From Streptomyces aculeolatus (GTDB lineage Bacteria; Actinomycetota; Actinomycetes; Streptomycetales; Streptomycetaceae), in NCBI RefSeq assembly GCF_020400605.1, contig NZ_JAINRD010000011.1:166882-230881 (forward strand): a stretch of 64,000 nucleotides of DNA, written 5' to 3'. The notes beneath the pieces are model-generated. The model saw only the letters and a program-made list of their open reading frames with translations. It searched no databases and had not been told where the DNA came from. A program made the translations under genes and the position numbers. Below are positions 8,774 through 16,874 of this stretch, piece by piece; positions within the stretch are counted from its first letter, which is position 1, and every line of letters starts with the position of its first letter.

Positions 8774-8794
8774 CCGGCCGCACGCACCGCGCCC

Positions 8795-8825
8795 CCGGTC
8801 ACCGCGAGCTCCGGTCACCGCGAGC
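8795..8825. repeat. Two-copy 15-nt tandem repeat
   Basis: CCGGTCACCGCGAGC occurs at 8795-8809 and 8811-8825, a 16-nt period, in the gap between the convergent SDR and AraC-type genes. It has no evident function. Confidence 0.6.
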
Positions 8826-8861
8826 CCCGTGCCCCCGTCCCCGCGGGGCCCGTGCCCGCGC

Positions 8862-9872
8862 TCACCGTGCCCGGTCGCGGAACACGTGCCGGTACGTCCG
8901 CGGCGACACCCCCGTCTGCCGGGCGAACTGGTGCCGCAGGTTCGCCGCGCTCCCCAGCCCCGCTCGCCGCGCCACCGCCTCCACCGGCACGTCCGTGGTC
9001 TCCAGCAACTCCTGCGCCAGCCGGACCCGTTCCTGGAGCAGCCACTGCAGCGGCGTGACGCCGAGGGTGTCGCGGAACCGGCGGGCGAAGGTGCGCTCGG
9101 CGAGGTGCGCGGCGCGCGCCAGCCGGGCCACGGTCAGCGGCTCGTGGAGGCGGGCGCGGGCCCAGTCGAGCACGGGTGCCAGCCCGTGGTCGGGGGCCGC
9201 CGGGCGGGGCGGGGACGGCGGCAGCTTCGCGTACTGGGCCTGGCCGCCCTCGCGGTGCGGGGGTACGACCATGCGCCGGGCGACCTCGTTGGCGACGGCG
9301 GCGCCGTGGTCGCGGCGGACGAGGTGGAGGCAGAGGTCGACGGCGGCGCCGGTGCCGGCGGAGGTGTAGACGGGGCCGTCCTCACAGTAGAGCGCCCCCG
9401 GGTCGACGTGGACGCGGGGGAAGCGGTGGGCGAAGTCGGCGGCGTTCATCCAGTGCGTCGTCGCGCGGCGCCCGTCCAGGACGCCGGCCACCGCCGGCAC
9501 GTACGCGCCGGCGCACAGCGTGACGATCCGCTTGCCGGCCTCGTACGCCTTCCGCACCGCGGCGACGAGGTCGGGCGGCGGGTCGAGCTGGTGGCTGCGG
9601 GCGAGGCCGGGGATGAGCACGGTGTCGGCCTCGGCCAGGTCGCCGAGGCCGTACGGGCTCTGCAGGAGCAGTCCGGGGGCGGTGGTCAGCGGGCCGGGCT
9701 GGGCGGCGCACAGGCGCAGTTCGTACCAGGGGTCGACGAGGTCGCTGCGGTCGAGGCCGAAGACCTCGCAGGGGACGGCCAGTTCGTAGGCGGGGGCGCC
9801 GTCCGTGACGGCGACCCCGACGACGTGGCGGGGCGCCGGCGGCGGTGCGGGCGTCGGCGGCGTCGTAGACAT
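8862..9872 (-). CDS. GlxA-type AraC-family regulator with DJ-1/PfpI domain
   Basis: This 336-aa regulator has an N-terminal DJ-1/PfpI-like glutamine-amidotransferase-fold domain (VVGVAVTDGAPAYEL onward, with IVTLCAGAYVPAVAGVLDGRRATTHW holding the nucleophile-elbow Cys). The C-terminal AraC domain (about 235-330) has LARAAHLAERTFARRF and a second helix-turn-helix ending GVSPRTYRHVF. Family members typically control amine, amino-acid or aldehyde metabolism. The divergent gene is an amino-acid permease, a plausible target. The ATG lies six bases after a TAAATT box. Confidence 0.9.
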   Translation of the reverse strand: MSTTPPTPAPPPAPRHVVGVAVTDGAPAYELAVPCEVFGLDRSDLVDPWYELRLCAAQPGPLTTAPGLLLQSPYGLGDLAEADTVLIPGLARSHQLDPPPDLVAAVRKAYEAGKRIVTLCAGAYVPAVAGVLDGRRATTHWMNAADFAHRFPRVHVDPGALYCEDGPVYTSAGTGAAVDLCLHLVRRDHGAAVANEVARRMVVPPHREGGQAQYAKLPPSPPRPAAPDHGLAPVLDWARARLHEPLTVARLARAAHLAERTFARRFRDTLGVTPLQWLLQERVRLAQELLETTDVPVEAVARRAGLGSAANLRHQFARQTGVSPRTYRHVFRDRAR

Positions 9873-9905
9873 GGCAGGAATTTAGCGCAGGGAGGCATTT
9901 CTGCC
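9873..9905. promoter_or_regulatory. glxA-type promoter and overlapping inverted repeat
   Basis: On the minus strand TAAATT (9879-9884) precedes the ATG by 6 nt, suggesting a leaderless mRNA. GGCAGGAA (9873-9880) and TTTCTGCC (9898-9905) form an inverted repeat, 7 of 8 positions, spanning this box. That is a possible autoregulatory site shared with the divergent permease gene. Confidence 0.4.
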
Positions 9906-9943
9906 CATGGCCGCGCGGGGGCCTGCCGGGCGAGGCTCCAGTC

Positions 9944-11389
9944 ATGGCCGAAACGACCAGCGGCGCCGCCCCGGCGGGCGGTGCCGAGCCGCCGCATGCC
10001 GCGCCGCCCGCGACCCCGCACGCCACGCCGCCGGACACGCCGCACGCCACGCCCCGGGTACGCCCGGGGCGTACCCGGGGACGCGCCCCGGCGCCCGCGG
10101 CGCAGGGCCCCGCGCCCGCGCGCTCCCGCGGCGGCCTCACCACCGCGCAGGGCACGGCGATGTACGTCGGCGCCGTCCTCGGCACCGGCGTCATCACCCT
10201 GCCCGCGCTCGCCGCCGACACCGCGGGCCCCGCCTCCCTCGTCGCGTGGGCGGCGCTGGTCCTGGTCTCCGTGCCGCTGGCCGCGACCTTCGCCGCCCTC
10301 GGCGCCCGCCACCCCGACTCCGGCGGCGTCTCGACGTACGCCCGGCTCGCCTTCGGCGAGCGGGCCGCGACCGTCGTCGGCTGGTGCTTCTTCCTCGCGA
10401 TCCCGCCGGGCGCCGCGGCCGCCGCGCTCTTCGGCGGCGCGTACGTCTCCGCGGCCGTGGGCGGCGGCACGGCGACCACCACCGCCACCGCCGCCGGGCT
10501 CATGGCAGCCGTCACGGCCGCCAACGCCGTGGGGCTGAAGGTGACCGGCCGGCTGCAACTGGCGCTCGCGGTGCTGCTCGTCGTCCTCCTGCTGGCCGCG
10601 GTGCTGCTGTCGCTCCCCCACGCGCGTACGGACCATCTGCAGCCGTTCGCGCCGCACGGCTGGACCGCCGTCGCCCCGGCCGCCGCGCTGCTGGTCTGGA
10701 GCTTCGCGGGCTGGGAGGCGATCACGCACCTGGCGGGCGAGTTCCGCCGGCCGGCCCGCGACCTGCCGCGCGCGACGGGCGCGGCCGTCGCGCTGGTCGG
10801 CGTGCTGTACCTGTCCGTCGCCTTCGCCGTCGTCGCGGTGCTCGGCCCGGCCGCCGCCGACTCCGACGCGCCGCTCGGCGACCTCATGGCCCGCGGCCTC
10901 GGCGGGCAGGGCCGCCATCTGGCCGCGGGCGCGGCGCTGCTCCTCACCCTCGGCGTCATGAACGTCTACTACGCCGGCGCCGCCAAGCTCGGCGCCGCCC
11001 TCGGCCGCGACGGCGCGCTGCCGGGAAAGCTGGCGCGGGGCAGCGAGGCCGGGGAGGTGCCGCGGCGCAGCCTGGCGGTGATCGCGGTACTGGGCTTCGC
11101 GGCGCTGGGTGCGGTGACGCTGACGGACACCGGCACGAAGCCGCTGGTGCTGCTGACCACGGGCTCGTTCACCACCGTGTACGCGGTGGGCGTGGCCGCC
11201 GCGTTCCGGCTGCTGCCGCGCGGCAGCGCGGGGCGGAAGGCGGCGGTGCCGGCGCTGGTCGCGGTCGCGGCGCTGCTGGTGGCCTCCGGCCCGTACCTGC
11301 TGTGGCCGCTGTCGGTGACGGTGGCGGCCTGGCTGTACACAAGACGCCGCCGGCCGGTCACGGGGGCCGGTGCGTCGGCACACGGGTAA
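9944..11389 (+). CDS. APC-family amino-acid permease
   Basis: A 481-aa polytopic permease. After an unusual Pro/Ala/Thr-rich cytoplasmic N-terminus of about 65 residues, transport helix 1 carries the APC motif MYVGAVLGTGVITLPALAA. About twelve hydrophobic helices follow; WSFAGWEAITHLAGEFRRPARDLPRAT near 260 is the conserved helix 6 to loop 7 region that lines the substrate site. It probably imports or exchanges amino acids or amines by a secondary mechanism. It is divergent from the GlxA-type regulator. The stop codon is part of a strong terminator hairpin. Confidence 0.87.
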   Translation: MAETTSGAAPAGGAEPPHAAPPATPHATPPDTPHATPRVRPGRTRGRAPAPAAQGPAPARSRGGLTTAQGTAMYVGAVLGTGVITLPALAADTAGPASLVAWAALVLVSVPLAATFAALGARHPDSGGVSTYARLAFGERAATVVGWCFFLAIPPGAAAAALFGGAYVSAAVGGGTATTTATAAGLMAAVTAANAVGLKVTGRLQLALAVLLVVLLLAAVLLSLPHARTDHLQPFAPHGWTAVAPAAALLVWSFAGWEAITHLAGEFRRPARDLPRATGAAVALVGVLYLSVAFAVVAVLGPAAADSDAPLGDLMARGLGGQGRHLAAGAALLLTLGVMNVYYAGAAKLGAALGRDGALPGKLARGSEAGEVPRRSLAVIAVLGFAALGAVTLTDTGTKPLVLLTTGSFTTVYAVGVAAAFRLLPRGSAGRKAAVPALVAVAALLVASGPYLLWPLSVTVAAWLYTRRRRPVTGAGASAHG

Positions 11390-11420
11390 GGACCGGACGC
11401 CCTTTGGCGTCCGGTCCTTA
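11387..11420. terminator. Strong 15-bp hairpin that includes a stop codon
   Basis: A perfect 15-bp stem (11387-11401 with 11406-11420) has a 4-nt CTTT loop. The left arm begins with the TAA stop of the permease. It lies between convergent genes, so it can end transcription from both sides. Confidence 0.8.
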
Positions 11421-11467
11421 CCGGGCCGGTCCCCCGGCCGGCTCGTGCGGCCCGGCCGGGGAACCGT

Positions 11468-12088
11468 TCAGTCGAAGCTCAGGTCGCCCTTGCGGGTCCG
11501 CTTCAGCTCGAAGAACTTCGGGTACGACGCCATCGCCAGCGCCCCGTCGAAGATCCGCAGCGCCTCCTCGCCCCGCGGTATGGCGGTCATCACGGGCCCG
11601 AAGAACGCGACGCCGTCGATGTGGATCGTCGGGGTGCCGACGTCCTCGCCGACCGGGTCCATGCCCTCGTGGTGGCTCGTGCGCAGCGCCTTGTCGTACT
11701 CGTCGCTGCCGGCCGCCGCGGCCAGCTCGGCCGGCAGGCCCGCCTCGGCCAGCGCCTCCTTGACGACGGTCTCGTAGTCCTCCTCGCCGCCGTTGTGGAT
11801 GCGGGTGCCGAGGGCGGTGTACAGGTCGCGCAGGACGTCCTCGCCGTGCTGCTGCGCCGCGGCGATGCAGACCCGCACGGGGCCCCACGCCTTGTCCATC
11901 AGCGCGCGGTACCACTCCGGCAGGTCGCGGTCCTCGTTGAGCACGGACAGGCTCATCACCCGGAAGCGCAGGTCGATGTCCCGCTGCCGTTCCACTTCGA
12001 GGATCCAGCGCGAGGTGATCCACGCGAACGGACAGGCCGGGTCGAAGTAGAAGTCGACCTTGGGCGTTTCACCGGTGGCAGCCGCCAT
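11468..12088 (-). CDS. DsbA-family protein, mycothiol-dependent nitroreductase (Rv2466c)-like
   Basis: This 206-aa thioredoxin-fold protein begins VDFYFDPACPFAWITSRWILEVE, the hallmark of the mycobacterial Rv2466c group, which uses mycothiol. The active-site motif here is C19-P-F-A22, so the second Cys of the CxxC motif is missing. GTPTIHIDG near 160 supplies the cis-Pro loop. A one-Cys enzyme would have to act through a mixed disulfide with mycothiol. GGGAG lies 7 nt upstream of the ATG. It is divergent from the ATT-start kinase gene. Confidence 0.87.
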   Translation of the reverse strand: MAAATGETPKVDFYFDPACPFAWITSRWILEVERQRDIDLRFRVMSLSVLNEDRDLPEWYRALMDKAWGPVRVCIAAAQQHGEDVLRDLYTALGTRIHNGGEEDYETVVKEALAEAGLPAELAAAAGSDEYDKALRTSHHEGMDPVGEDVGTPTIHIDGVAFFGPVMTAIPRGEEALRIFDGALAMASYPKFFELKRTRKGDLSFD

Positions 12089-12124
12089 GGGCCATCTCCC
12101 TGCTGTGGTACGGATGAGCGCGTC

Positions 12125-12142
12125 GTTGACGCAGGCGTCAAC
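12125..12142. promoter_or_regulatory. 18-bp inverted repeat in a divergent promoter region
   Basis: GTTGACG (12125-12131) and CGTCAAC (12136-12142) are perfect 7-bp arms around CAGG, between the divergent DsbA-like and kinase genes. It may be an operator or a -35-associated element. Its regulator is unknown. Confidence 0.4.
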
Positions 12143-12165
12143 GCCGACCGTCCCGGCCGCATTCC

Positions 12166-12171
12166 GAGGAG
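12166..12171 (+). promoter_or_regulatory. Shine-Dalgarno sequence that fixes an ATT start
   Basis: GAGGAG is followed by a 6-nt spacer (CAGACC) and then ATT at 12178. This is ideal spacing, and no ATG, GTG or TTG lies in frame nearby. Confidence 0.65.
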
Positions 12172-12177
12172 CAGACC

Positions 12178-12726
12178 ATTTTCCCCGACACCCCCGCGGT
12201 CCTGCTGCTGACCGGCGTCCAGGCCGCCGGCAAGTCCACCGTCGCCCAGCTGATCGCCGAACGGCTGCCGCGTTCGGCGCACGTGCGGGGCGACGTCTTC
12301 CGCCGCATGGTCGTCGGCGGACGCGCCGAGGTGACGCCGCAGGGGTCGCCGGAGGCGCTGCGGCAGCTGCGGCTCCGGTACGGGCTGATGGCCCGTACGG
12401 CGGACGCGTACGCGGCGGCGGGGTTCACGGCGGTGGCCCAGGACGTGGTGCTGGGCGACGAGCTGCCGCGCACCGCCGCCCTGTTCCGTACGGACCCGCT
12501 GCTCGTCGTCGTGCTGGCGCCGCGCCCCGCGGCGGTGGCGGCCCGCGAGGCGGGGCGGGCGAAGACGGCGTACGGGCCGGCCTGGGGCGTACGGGAGCTG
12601 GACGCCGTGCTGCGCGACGAGACCCCGCGCCTCGGCCTGTGGCTGGACACCTCCGGCCAGACGCCGGCGGAGACGGCGGACGAGATCCTGGCCCGCGCCT
12701 GGCACGAGGCCCGCGTCGAGCACTGA
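12178..12726 (+). CDS. P-loop kinase-like ATPase, apparent ATT start
   Basis: The open frame runs from an in-frame TGA at 12127. It encodes FPDTPAVLLLTGVQAAGKSTVAQ right after the ATT codon, so the Walker A motif G-V-Q-A-A-G-K-S-T sits at residues 13-21 of a 182-aa protein. The first ordinary start (GTG 12283) is beyond the P-loop and would give a dead protein. Later features, HVRGDVFRRMVVGGR and FRTDPLLVVVLAPRPAAVAAREAGR, resemble small-molecule kinases of the chloramphenicol phosphotransferase/gluconate kinase-like group. Substrate unknown. The ATT has a consensus ribosome-binding site. It could also be a sequencing error for ATG. Confidence 0.8.
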   Translation: MFPDTPAVLLLTGVQAAGKSTVAQLIAERLPRSAHVRGDVFRRMVVGGRAEVTPQGSPEALRQLRLRYGLMARTADAYAAAGFTAVAQDVVLGDELPRTAALFRTDPLLVVVLAPRPAAVAAREAGRAKTAYGPAWGVRELDAVLRDETPRLGLWLDTSGQTPAETADEILARAWHEARVEH

Positions 12727-12824
12727 CAGCTCCCCGTACGCGCCGGGGTCCGCGGCCGCGGGCGGGCGCCCTGCTGTCAGCGAATCCGGGCGCGCCGCGA
12801 CCGGGCGCCCGGCACCCTGGCCGC

Positions 12825-13565
12825 ATGCCCCGGACCGTCGCCGTACTCTCCGACATCCACGGCGTGCTGCCGGCCCTCGAAGCCGTGCTCGCCGAGCCCG
12901 ACGTACACGCCGCCGACGCCGTCGTCCTGACCGGCGACCTCGCCGCGGGACCGCTGCCCGACCGCACCCTCGACGCCCTGGCGGCGCTCGGTGGGCGCGC
13001 CGTGTGGGTGGGCGGCAACGCCGACCGCGAGCTGGTCGAGTACCGCCGCGGCGCCCGCACCGACATCCCCGACCCGATCGCGCCCTGGGCGGCGGAGCAG
13101 CTGCGCGCGGACCAGGTCGAGCTGCTGGCGTCGCTGCCGGCGGGCGCGACGCTGCCGGTCGGCGGGCTGGGGCAGGTGCACTTCTGCCACGCGACGCCCC
13201 GCGCCGACGACGAGACGGTGCTCGTCGACGCGGCGCCCGGGCGGTGGGCGGAGGTGCTGGGCGGCCTCGGCCCCGAGGTGGAGACGGTGGTGCTGGGGCA
13301 TACGCACATGCCGTTCGCCCGGCTCGCGCACGGCCGCCTCGTCGTCAACCCGGGCAGCGTCGGCATGCCGTACGGCCGCCCGGGGGCGCACTGGGCGCTG
13401 CTCGGACCGGGCGGCGCGGCGCTGCGGCGCACGGCCTACGACTACGGGGCGGCCTGCGCCCGCATCGCGGCGGAGTCCGGCTACGCACAGGCGGCGGCGT
13501 GGGCGGACGAGTACGTGTGGGCGCGTAACTCGGCGGAGGACGCGCTCGCGGCGTTCGGCGGCTGA
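12825..13565 (+). CDS. Calcineurin-like metallophosphoesterase (YfcE-type)
   Basis: This 246-aa protein has all the metal-binding motifs in order: D-x-H in VAVLSDIHG (D10, H12), GD in VVLTGDLAAGP, GN in WVGGNADREL, H in FCHATPR, and GHTHMPF near 160. NPGSVGMP is typical of the YfcE/MJ0936 subgroup of phosphodiesterases. The substrate is unknown. The gene is monocistronic, with the kinase-like gene about 100 nt upstream on the same strand. Confidence 0.9.
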   Translation: MPRTVAVLSDIHGVLPALEAVLAEPDVHAADAVVLTGDLAAGPLPDRTLDALAALGGRAVWVGGNADRELVEYRRGARTDIPDPIAPWAAEQLRADQVELLASLPAGATLPVGGLGQVHFCHATPRADDETVLVDAAPGRWAEVLGGLGPEVETVVLGHTHMPFARLAHGRLVVNPGSVGMPYGRPGAHWALLGPGGAALRRTAYDYGAACARIAAESGYAQAAAWADEYVWARNSAEDALAAFGG

Positions 13566-13676
13566 CGCACCCGGGGGCGGCCGGTGTCACGGGGCGGAGC
13601 GGCCGGTACGCGGCCCCCACGGCATACGGTCCGCACCACCTCGACCCCGGGCCCGTACGAACCGCGCCTCCGCGCG

Positions 13677-14708
13677 TCAGCGCTCCGGGTCCTCCCGGTC
13701 CTCCGGGTCCCGCTGCGGCTGCTCCAGCTCGTCGGCCGGCTCCACGTCCCCCGGGTCCAACGCCTCCGGCCGCTCCGCCGGCTCCACGGAGCCGCCCGGC
13801 TTCCCCAGCTCCAGCGCGCCCAGCGGGTCGATGGGGTCCAGCGGCGCCGGTACGTCCTCGTCCCCGCCCGCGTCCGCCCCGGGCCCCTCGCCGTCCGCGG
13901 CCGGCGGCGCCGGGGCCGGGCCGCCGGCCGGGGGCGGCGGCCCCATGCCCGACTGCGCCCGCTCCAGGAACCGCAGCAGCTCCACCGGGAACGGCAGCAC
14001 CAGCGTCGAGTTCTTCTCCGCCGCCACGGCCCCCACCGTCTGCAGCAGCCGCAGCTGCAGCGCCGACGGGTGGTCGGACATCTGCTGCGCCGCCTGCGCC
14101 AGCTTCCGGGACGCCTGCAGCTCCGCGTCGGCGTTGATGACCCGCGCGCGCCGGTCGCGCGCCGCCTCCGCCTGCCGGGCCATGGAGCGCTTCATCGTCT
14201 CGGGCAGCGACACGTCCTTGATCTCGACCCGGTCGATGGTCACGCCCCACTCCACGGCCGGGCTGTCGATCATCAGCTCCAGGCCCTGGTTGAGCTTCTC
14301 ACGGTTGGAGAGCAGGTCGTCCAGCTCGCTCTTGCCGATGATGGACCGCAGCGAGGTCTGGGCCATCTGGGAGACGGCGAAGCGGTAGTCCTCGACCTGC
14401 ACGACGGCGTCGGCCGGGGCGACGACCTTGAAGTAGACGACCGCGTCGACGCGGACCGTGACGTTGTCGCGGGTGATGCCCTCCTGGGCGGGGATGGGCA
14501 GGGTCACGATCTGCATGTTGACCTTGCGCATCCGGTCGACGAACGGAACGATCATCGCGAAGCCGGGGCCGCGGATGCCGGGCCTGAGCCGGCCGAGCCG
14601 GAAGACCAGCCCCCGCTCGTACTGCTTGATCACCCGGGCCCCCGCCATCAGGGTGATGGCCCCGAGACAGGCGAGGGTCACCACCACTGCGATCAGTGCC
14701 TCGACCAT
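13677..14708 (-). CDS. SPFH/band-7 slipin (stomatin-like) membrane protein
   Basis: The 343-aa protein has one N-terminal membrane helix (EALIAVVVTLACLGAITLMAG), then a full SPFH domain: YERGLVFRLGRLRP, GPGFAMIVPFVD, VDAVVYFKV, SLRSIIGKSELDDLLSNRE and EWGVTIDRVEIKDVSLP. An alanine-rich coiled coil follows, then a Pro/Glu/Asp-rich tail of about 85 residues. Slipins assemble into membrane microdomain scaffolds; bacterial ones are often paired with NfeD, which is absent here. ATG 14708 is chosen because AGGGAG lies 5 nt upstream. Confidence 0.9.
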   Translation of the reverse strand: MVEALIAVVVTLACLGAITLMAGARVIKQYERGLVFRLGRLRPGIRGPGFAMIVPFVDRMRKVNMQIVTLPIPAQEGITRDNVTVRVDAVVYFKVVAPADAVVQVEDYRFAVSQMAQTSLRSIIGKSELDDLLSNREKLNQGLELMIDSPAVEWGVTIDRVEIKDVSLPETMKRSMARQAEAARDRRARVINADAELQASRKLAQAAQQMSDHPSALQLRLLQTVGAVAAEKNSTLVLPFPVELLRFLERAQSGMGPPPPAGGPAPAPPAADGEGPGADAGGDEDVPAPLDPIDPLGALELGKPGGSVEPAERPEALDPGDVEPADELEQPQRDPEDREDPER

Positions 14709-14868
14709 CACGGCTCCCTGCGTCGCGTGCGATCGGCCGTTCCGTTCGCTTTCCACGGTAGCTCCGCCGCCGCGCCCGGGACAGTTTTCGGAGGGTGCCT
14801 CCGGAGGGCCGGGCGGTACGCCCCGGAAAGCCCGGCCTCCGGGTGCCTCCGGCGGGCCCGGAACCGCA

Positions 14869-14903
14869 CCGCCCCCGCCCGGTGGGGGTCCGGGCGGGGG
14901 CGG
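14869..14903 (-). terminator. 14-bp G+C-rich terminator hairpin after the protease gene
   Basis: A perfect 14-bp stem (14869-14882 with 14890-14903) and a 7-nt TGGGGGT loop lie about 30 nt past the protease stop codon. Confidence 0.75.
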
Positions 14904-14935
14904 CGGCCGGGGCGGTCAGGCCCCGTGCGTCGGGG

Positions 14936-15853
14936 TCAGTAGACGCTCACGCCATAGGCGTTCAGCGCCTCCACGACCGGCTGGAAGAACGTCGTGCCGC
15001 CGCTCGAGCAGTTGCCGCTGCCGCCGGAGGTCAGACCGAGGGCCGTCGTCCCGGAGAACAGCGCGCCGCCGGAGTCGCCCGGCTCGGCGCACACGTTGGT
15101 GCGGATCATGCCGTACACGATGTCGCCGCCGCCGTAGTTCACGGTCTGGTTCAGCGCGGTGACGCTGCCGCCGTGGAGGCCGGTGGTGGAGCCGCTGCGC
15201 TGCACGGACTGGCCCACGGTCGCGTTGGCGGCGCGGGTGATGTCCTGGCTGCTGCCGTTGTACAGGTTCACGGTGCCCGGGTGGGTCTGCGCGGTGTTGC
15301 TGTACCGGACCAGCCCGTAGTCGTTCGTCGGGAAGCTCGACCCGGAGGTCGGGCCGATGACGGTGGTGCGGCCGGAGTTGCTGTACCACGTGCCCGCGCC
15401 GTCGGTGCAGTGGCCGGCGGTGACGAAGTAGTACGTGTCGCCGCTGCGGACGTTGAAGCCCAGCGAGCACCGCCAGCTCGAGGCGTAGATCGCCTGTCCG
15501 CCGTTGATGTAGCTCTGGAGCTTGCCCTTCATGCGCTCGATCCGCAGCGCGTCGGCGTCGGCGCCCGCGGTCCGCTTGATGCGGGCCACCTCGGCGTTGG
15601 TCACCGTCTCGTCGATGCTGACGACGAGGGTGCCGGTCTTCTTGTCGACGCCCCAGGCCGTGCCGCCGACGTCGGCGGCGAGCACCGCGTCGTCGGCTCT
15701 GGCCAGGGTGGCGGCGCTGAAGCCCTCGGGCTGCTGGGCGGCGCCCGACGCCGGTACCGCGAGCGCGGCGCCGGCCAGGGCGGCGGTCAGCGCGGCCACC
15801 AGCCGCAGTCGCTTCTTGGTGCCGCTCAGTGGGGGTGTGCGCTTGATCCTCAC
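14936..15853 (-). CDS. Streptogrisin B-like secreted S1 serine protease
   Basis: This 305-aa preproprotease closely resembles Streptomyces griseus protease B. It has a signal peptide (about 1-38, AALAVPASGAA), then a propeptide of about 75 residues. The mature enzyme probably starts at I116 after Tyr (SY/INGG). The triad is H148 in VTAGHC, D178 in NDYGLVRY and S261 in GDSGG. Cys pairs match the family (RCSLG with AGHC; NVCAEPGD with GNCSSGG). It should be extracellular, with chymotrypsin-like specificity. The GTG start has GGAGG 5 nt upstream. Confidence 0.94.
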   Translation of the reverse strand: MRIKRTPPLSGTKKRLRLVAALTAALAGAALAVPASGAAQQPEGFSAATLARADDAVLAADVGGTAWGVDKKTGTLVVSIDETVTNAEVARIKRTAGADADALRIERMKGKLQSYINGGQAIYASSWRCSLGFNVRSGDTYYFVTAGHCTDGAGTWYSNSGRTTVIGPTSGSSFPTNDYGLVRYSNTAQTHPGTVNLYNGSSQDITRAANATVGQSVQRSGSTTGLHGGSVTALNQTVNYGGGDIVYGMIRTNVCAEPGDSGGALFSGTTALGLTSGGSGNCSSGGTTFFQPVVEALNAYGVSVY

Positions 15854-16379
15854 TCAATCCTCCGAGTGTGCTCGGGGACCCGCCGGCGGGCAGGTCCGTG
15901 AGGCGCAGCCACGGGGCGGAGAAAACATGGGAGGGCTCGCCCGGCCGGCTTCCGTACGCCCGGCCGTGGGGGTGCGGCCCCTTATTTTCGTCGTGCCCCT
16001 GACAAGCGCTGCTGAGAGTATTCAGACGATGACAGGTGTGCACAAGTAGGCACTGGCACATGTTGGCGCAATCGCGCCCCCCGGCCGGTCCGACCGGCCC
16101 GGCCCCGCCGCCGACCACTCGAACAGCGCGCGAACCACCCGAGCGGAGGCCGAAACACCCGTCCGGCCCCGCGGAAATCTCCTGTCACCCCGTCAGACCC
16201 CCTGCACCGGGGGAACTCTGACGAACCGACAGCCGTTTCTGTGCCAGTACTGTCACGAAGCCGGCCCGTGCCCTCTATCTGATTGGCACATCATCCGCAT
16301 CATGGATGACCATAGGTGAGCGGACAGACATCCCCGGACTCCGGGGACAGCCCACGCCGCGGGAGAGAGAGGAGGCGTC
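15854..16379. other. 526-bp gene-free region between protease and sflA-type gene
   Basis: I see no supported coding sequence. For the minus strand it holds a likely protease promoter, TTGTGC (16040-16045) and AATACT (16017-16022), separated by 17 nt. TGTGCACA, an 8-bp palindrome (16037-16044), overlaps the -35. Toward the plus-strand gene, TCCCCGG/CCGGGGA (16331-16337 with 16341-16347) forms a small leader hairpin. Confidence 0.5.
16017..16045 (-). promoter_or_regulatory. Candidate protease promoter
   Basis: On the minus strand TTGTGC (16040-16045), a 17-nt spacer and AATACT (16017-16022) match a housekeeping promoter fairly well. They would give a leader of about 155 nt. Confidence 0.4.
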
Positions 16380-16826
16380 ATGGGATCGGTACGCAGGGCT
16401 AGTGCCTGGCTCGGCCTCGTCGACGACAACGAAGACGAGCGCTACTACGACGGGTACGAAGACGACAGCGCGGACAACACCCAGGGAGACGCCGCCTGGA
16501 CGACGGACCCGCGCGTGCGCGTGGCGTCCCAGGTCGCCCAGGAGAAAGGGCGCCGTATCGCCACCGTGTCGCCGGACGGGTTCCGCGACGCGCGCGGGAT
16601 CGGCGAACTCTTCCGCGAGGGCGTCCCCGTCATCGTGAACCTCACGATGCTGGAGGCCGCCGACGCCAAGCGCGTCGTCGACTTCGCGGCGGGCCTGACC
16701 TTCGGGCTGCGCGGCTCCATCGAGCGCGTGGCGACGCGGGTCTTCCTGCTGACGCCCGCGGAGTACGCGATCGTGCCGGGCGAGGTGCCCCGCTCCACGC
16801 AGGGCGGGTTCTTCAACCAGAGCTGA
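16380..16826 (+). CDS. sflA: SepF-family cell-division/branching protein, SflA-type
   Basis: The 148-aa protein has an N-terminal amphipathic start (MGSVRRASAWLGLVDD), an acidic linker with DERYYDGYEDD, and a C-terminal SepF domain (about 55-148) with VIVNLTMLEAADAKRVVDFAAGLTFGLRGSIERVATRVFLLTP. SepF anchors FtsZ to the membrane. Streptomyces has one SepF in the division cluster plus paralogues, SflA and SflB, that affect polarity and branching (from memory SflA is SCO1749, next to the same acyl-CoA dehydrogenase gene). No division-cluster genes are nearby here, so the paralogue assignment fits. GGAGG lies 4 nt before the ATG. Confidence 0.87.
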   Translation: MGSVRRASAWLGLVDDNEDERYYDGYEDDSADNTQGDAAWTTDPRVRVASQVAQEKGRRIATVSPDGFRDARGIGELFREGVPVIVNLTMLEAADAKRVVDFAAGLTFGLRGSIERVATRVFLLTPAEYAIVPGEVPRSTQGGFFNQS

Positions 16827-16874
16827 CGCGACGGCGGCGGCACGACGACAGCGACCGGGGCTGGGCCGTACGGC

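Noticed and set aside
12283..12726. GTG 12283 as the start of the kinase-like gene
   Set aside because: It removes the Walker A motif, which is intact just upstream in the same frame behind a good ribosome-binding site.
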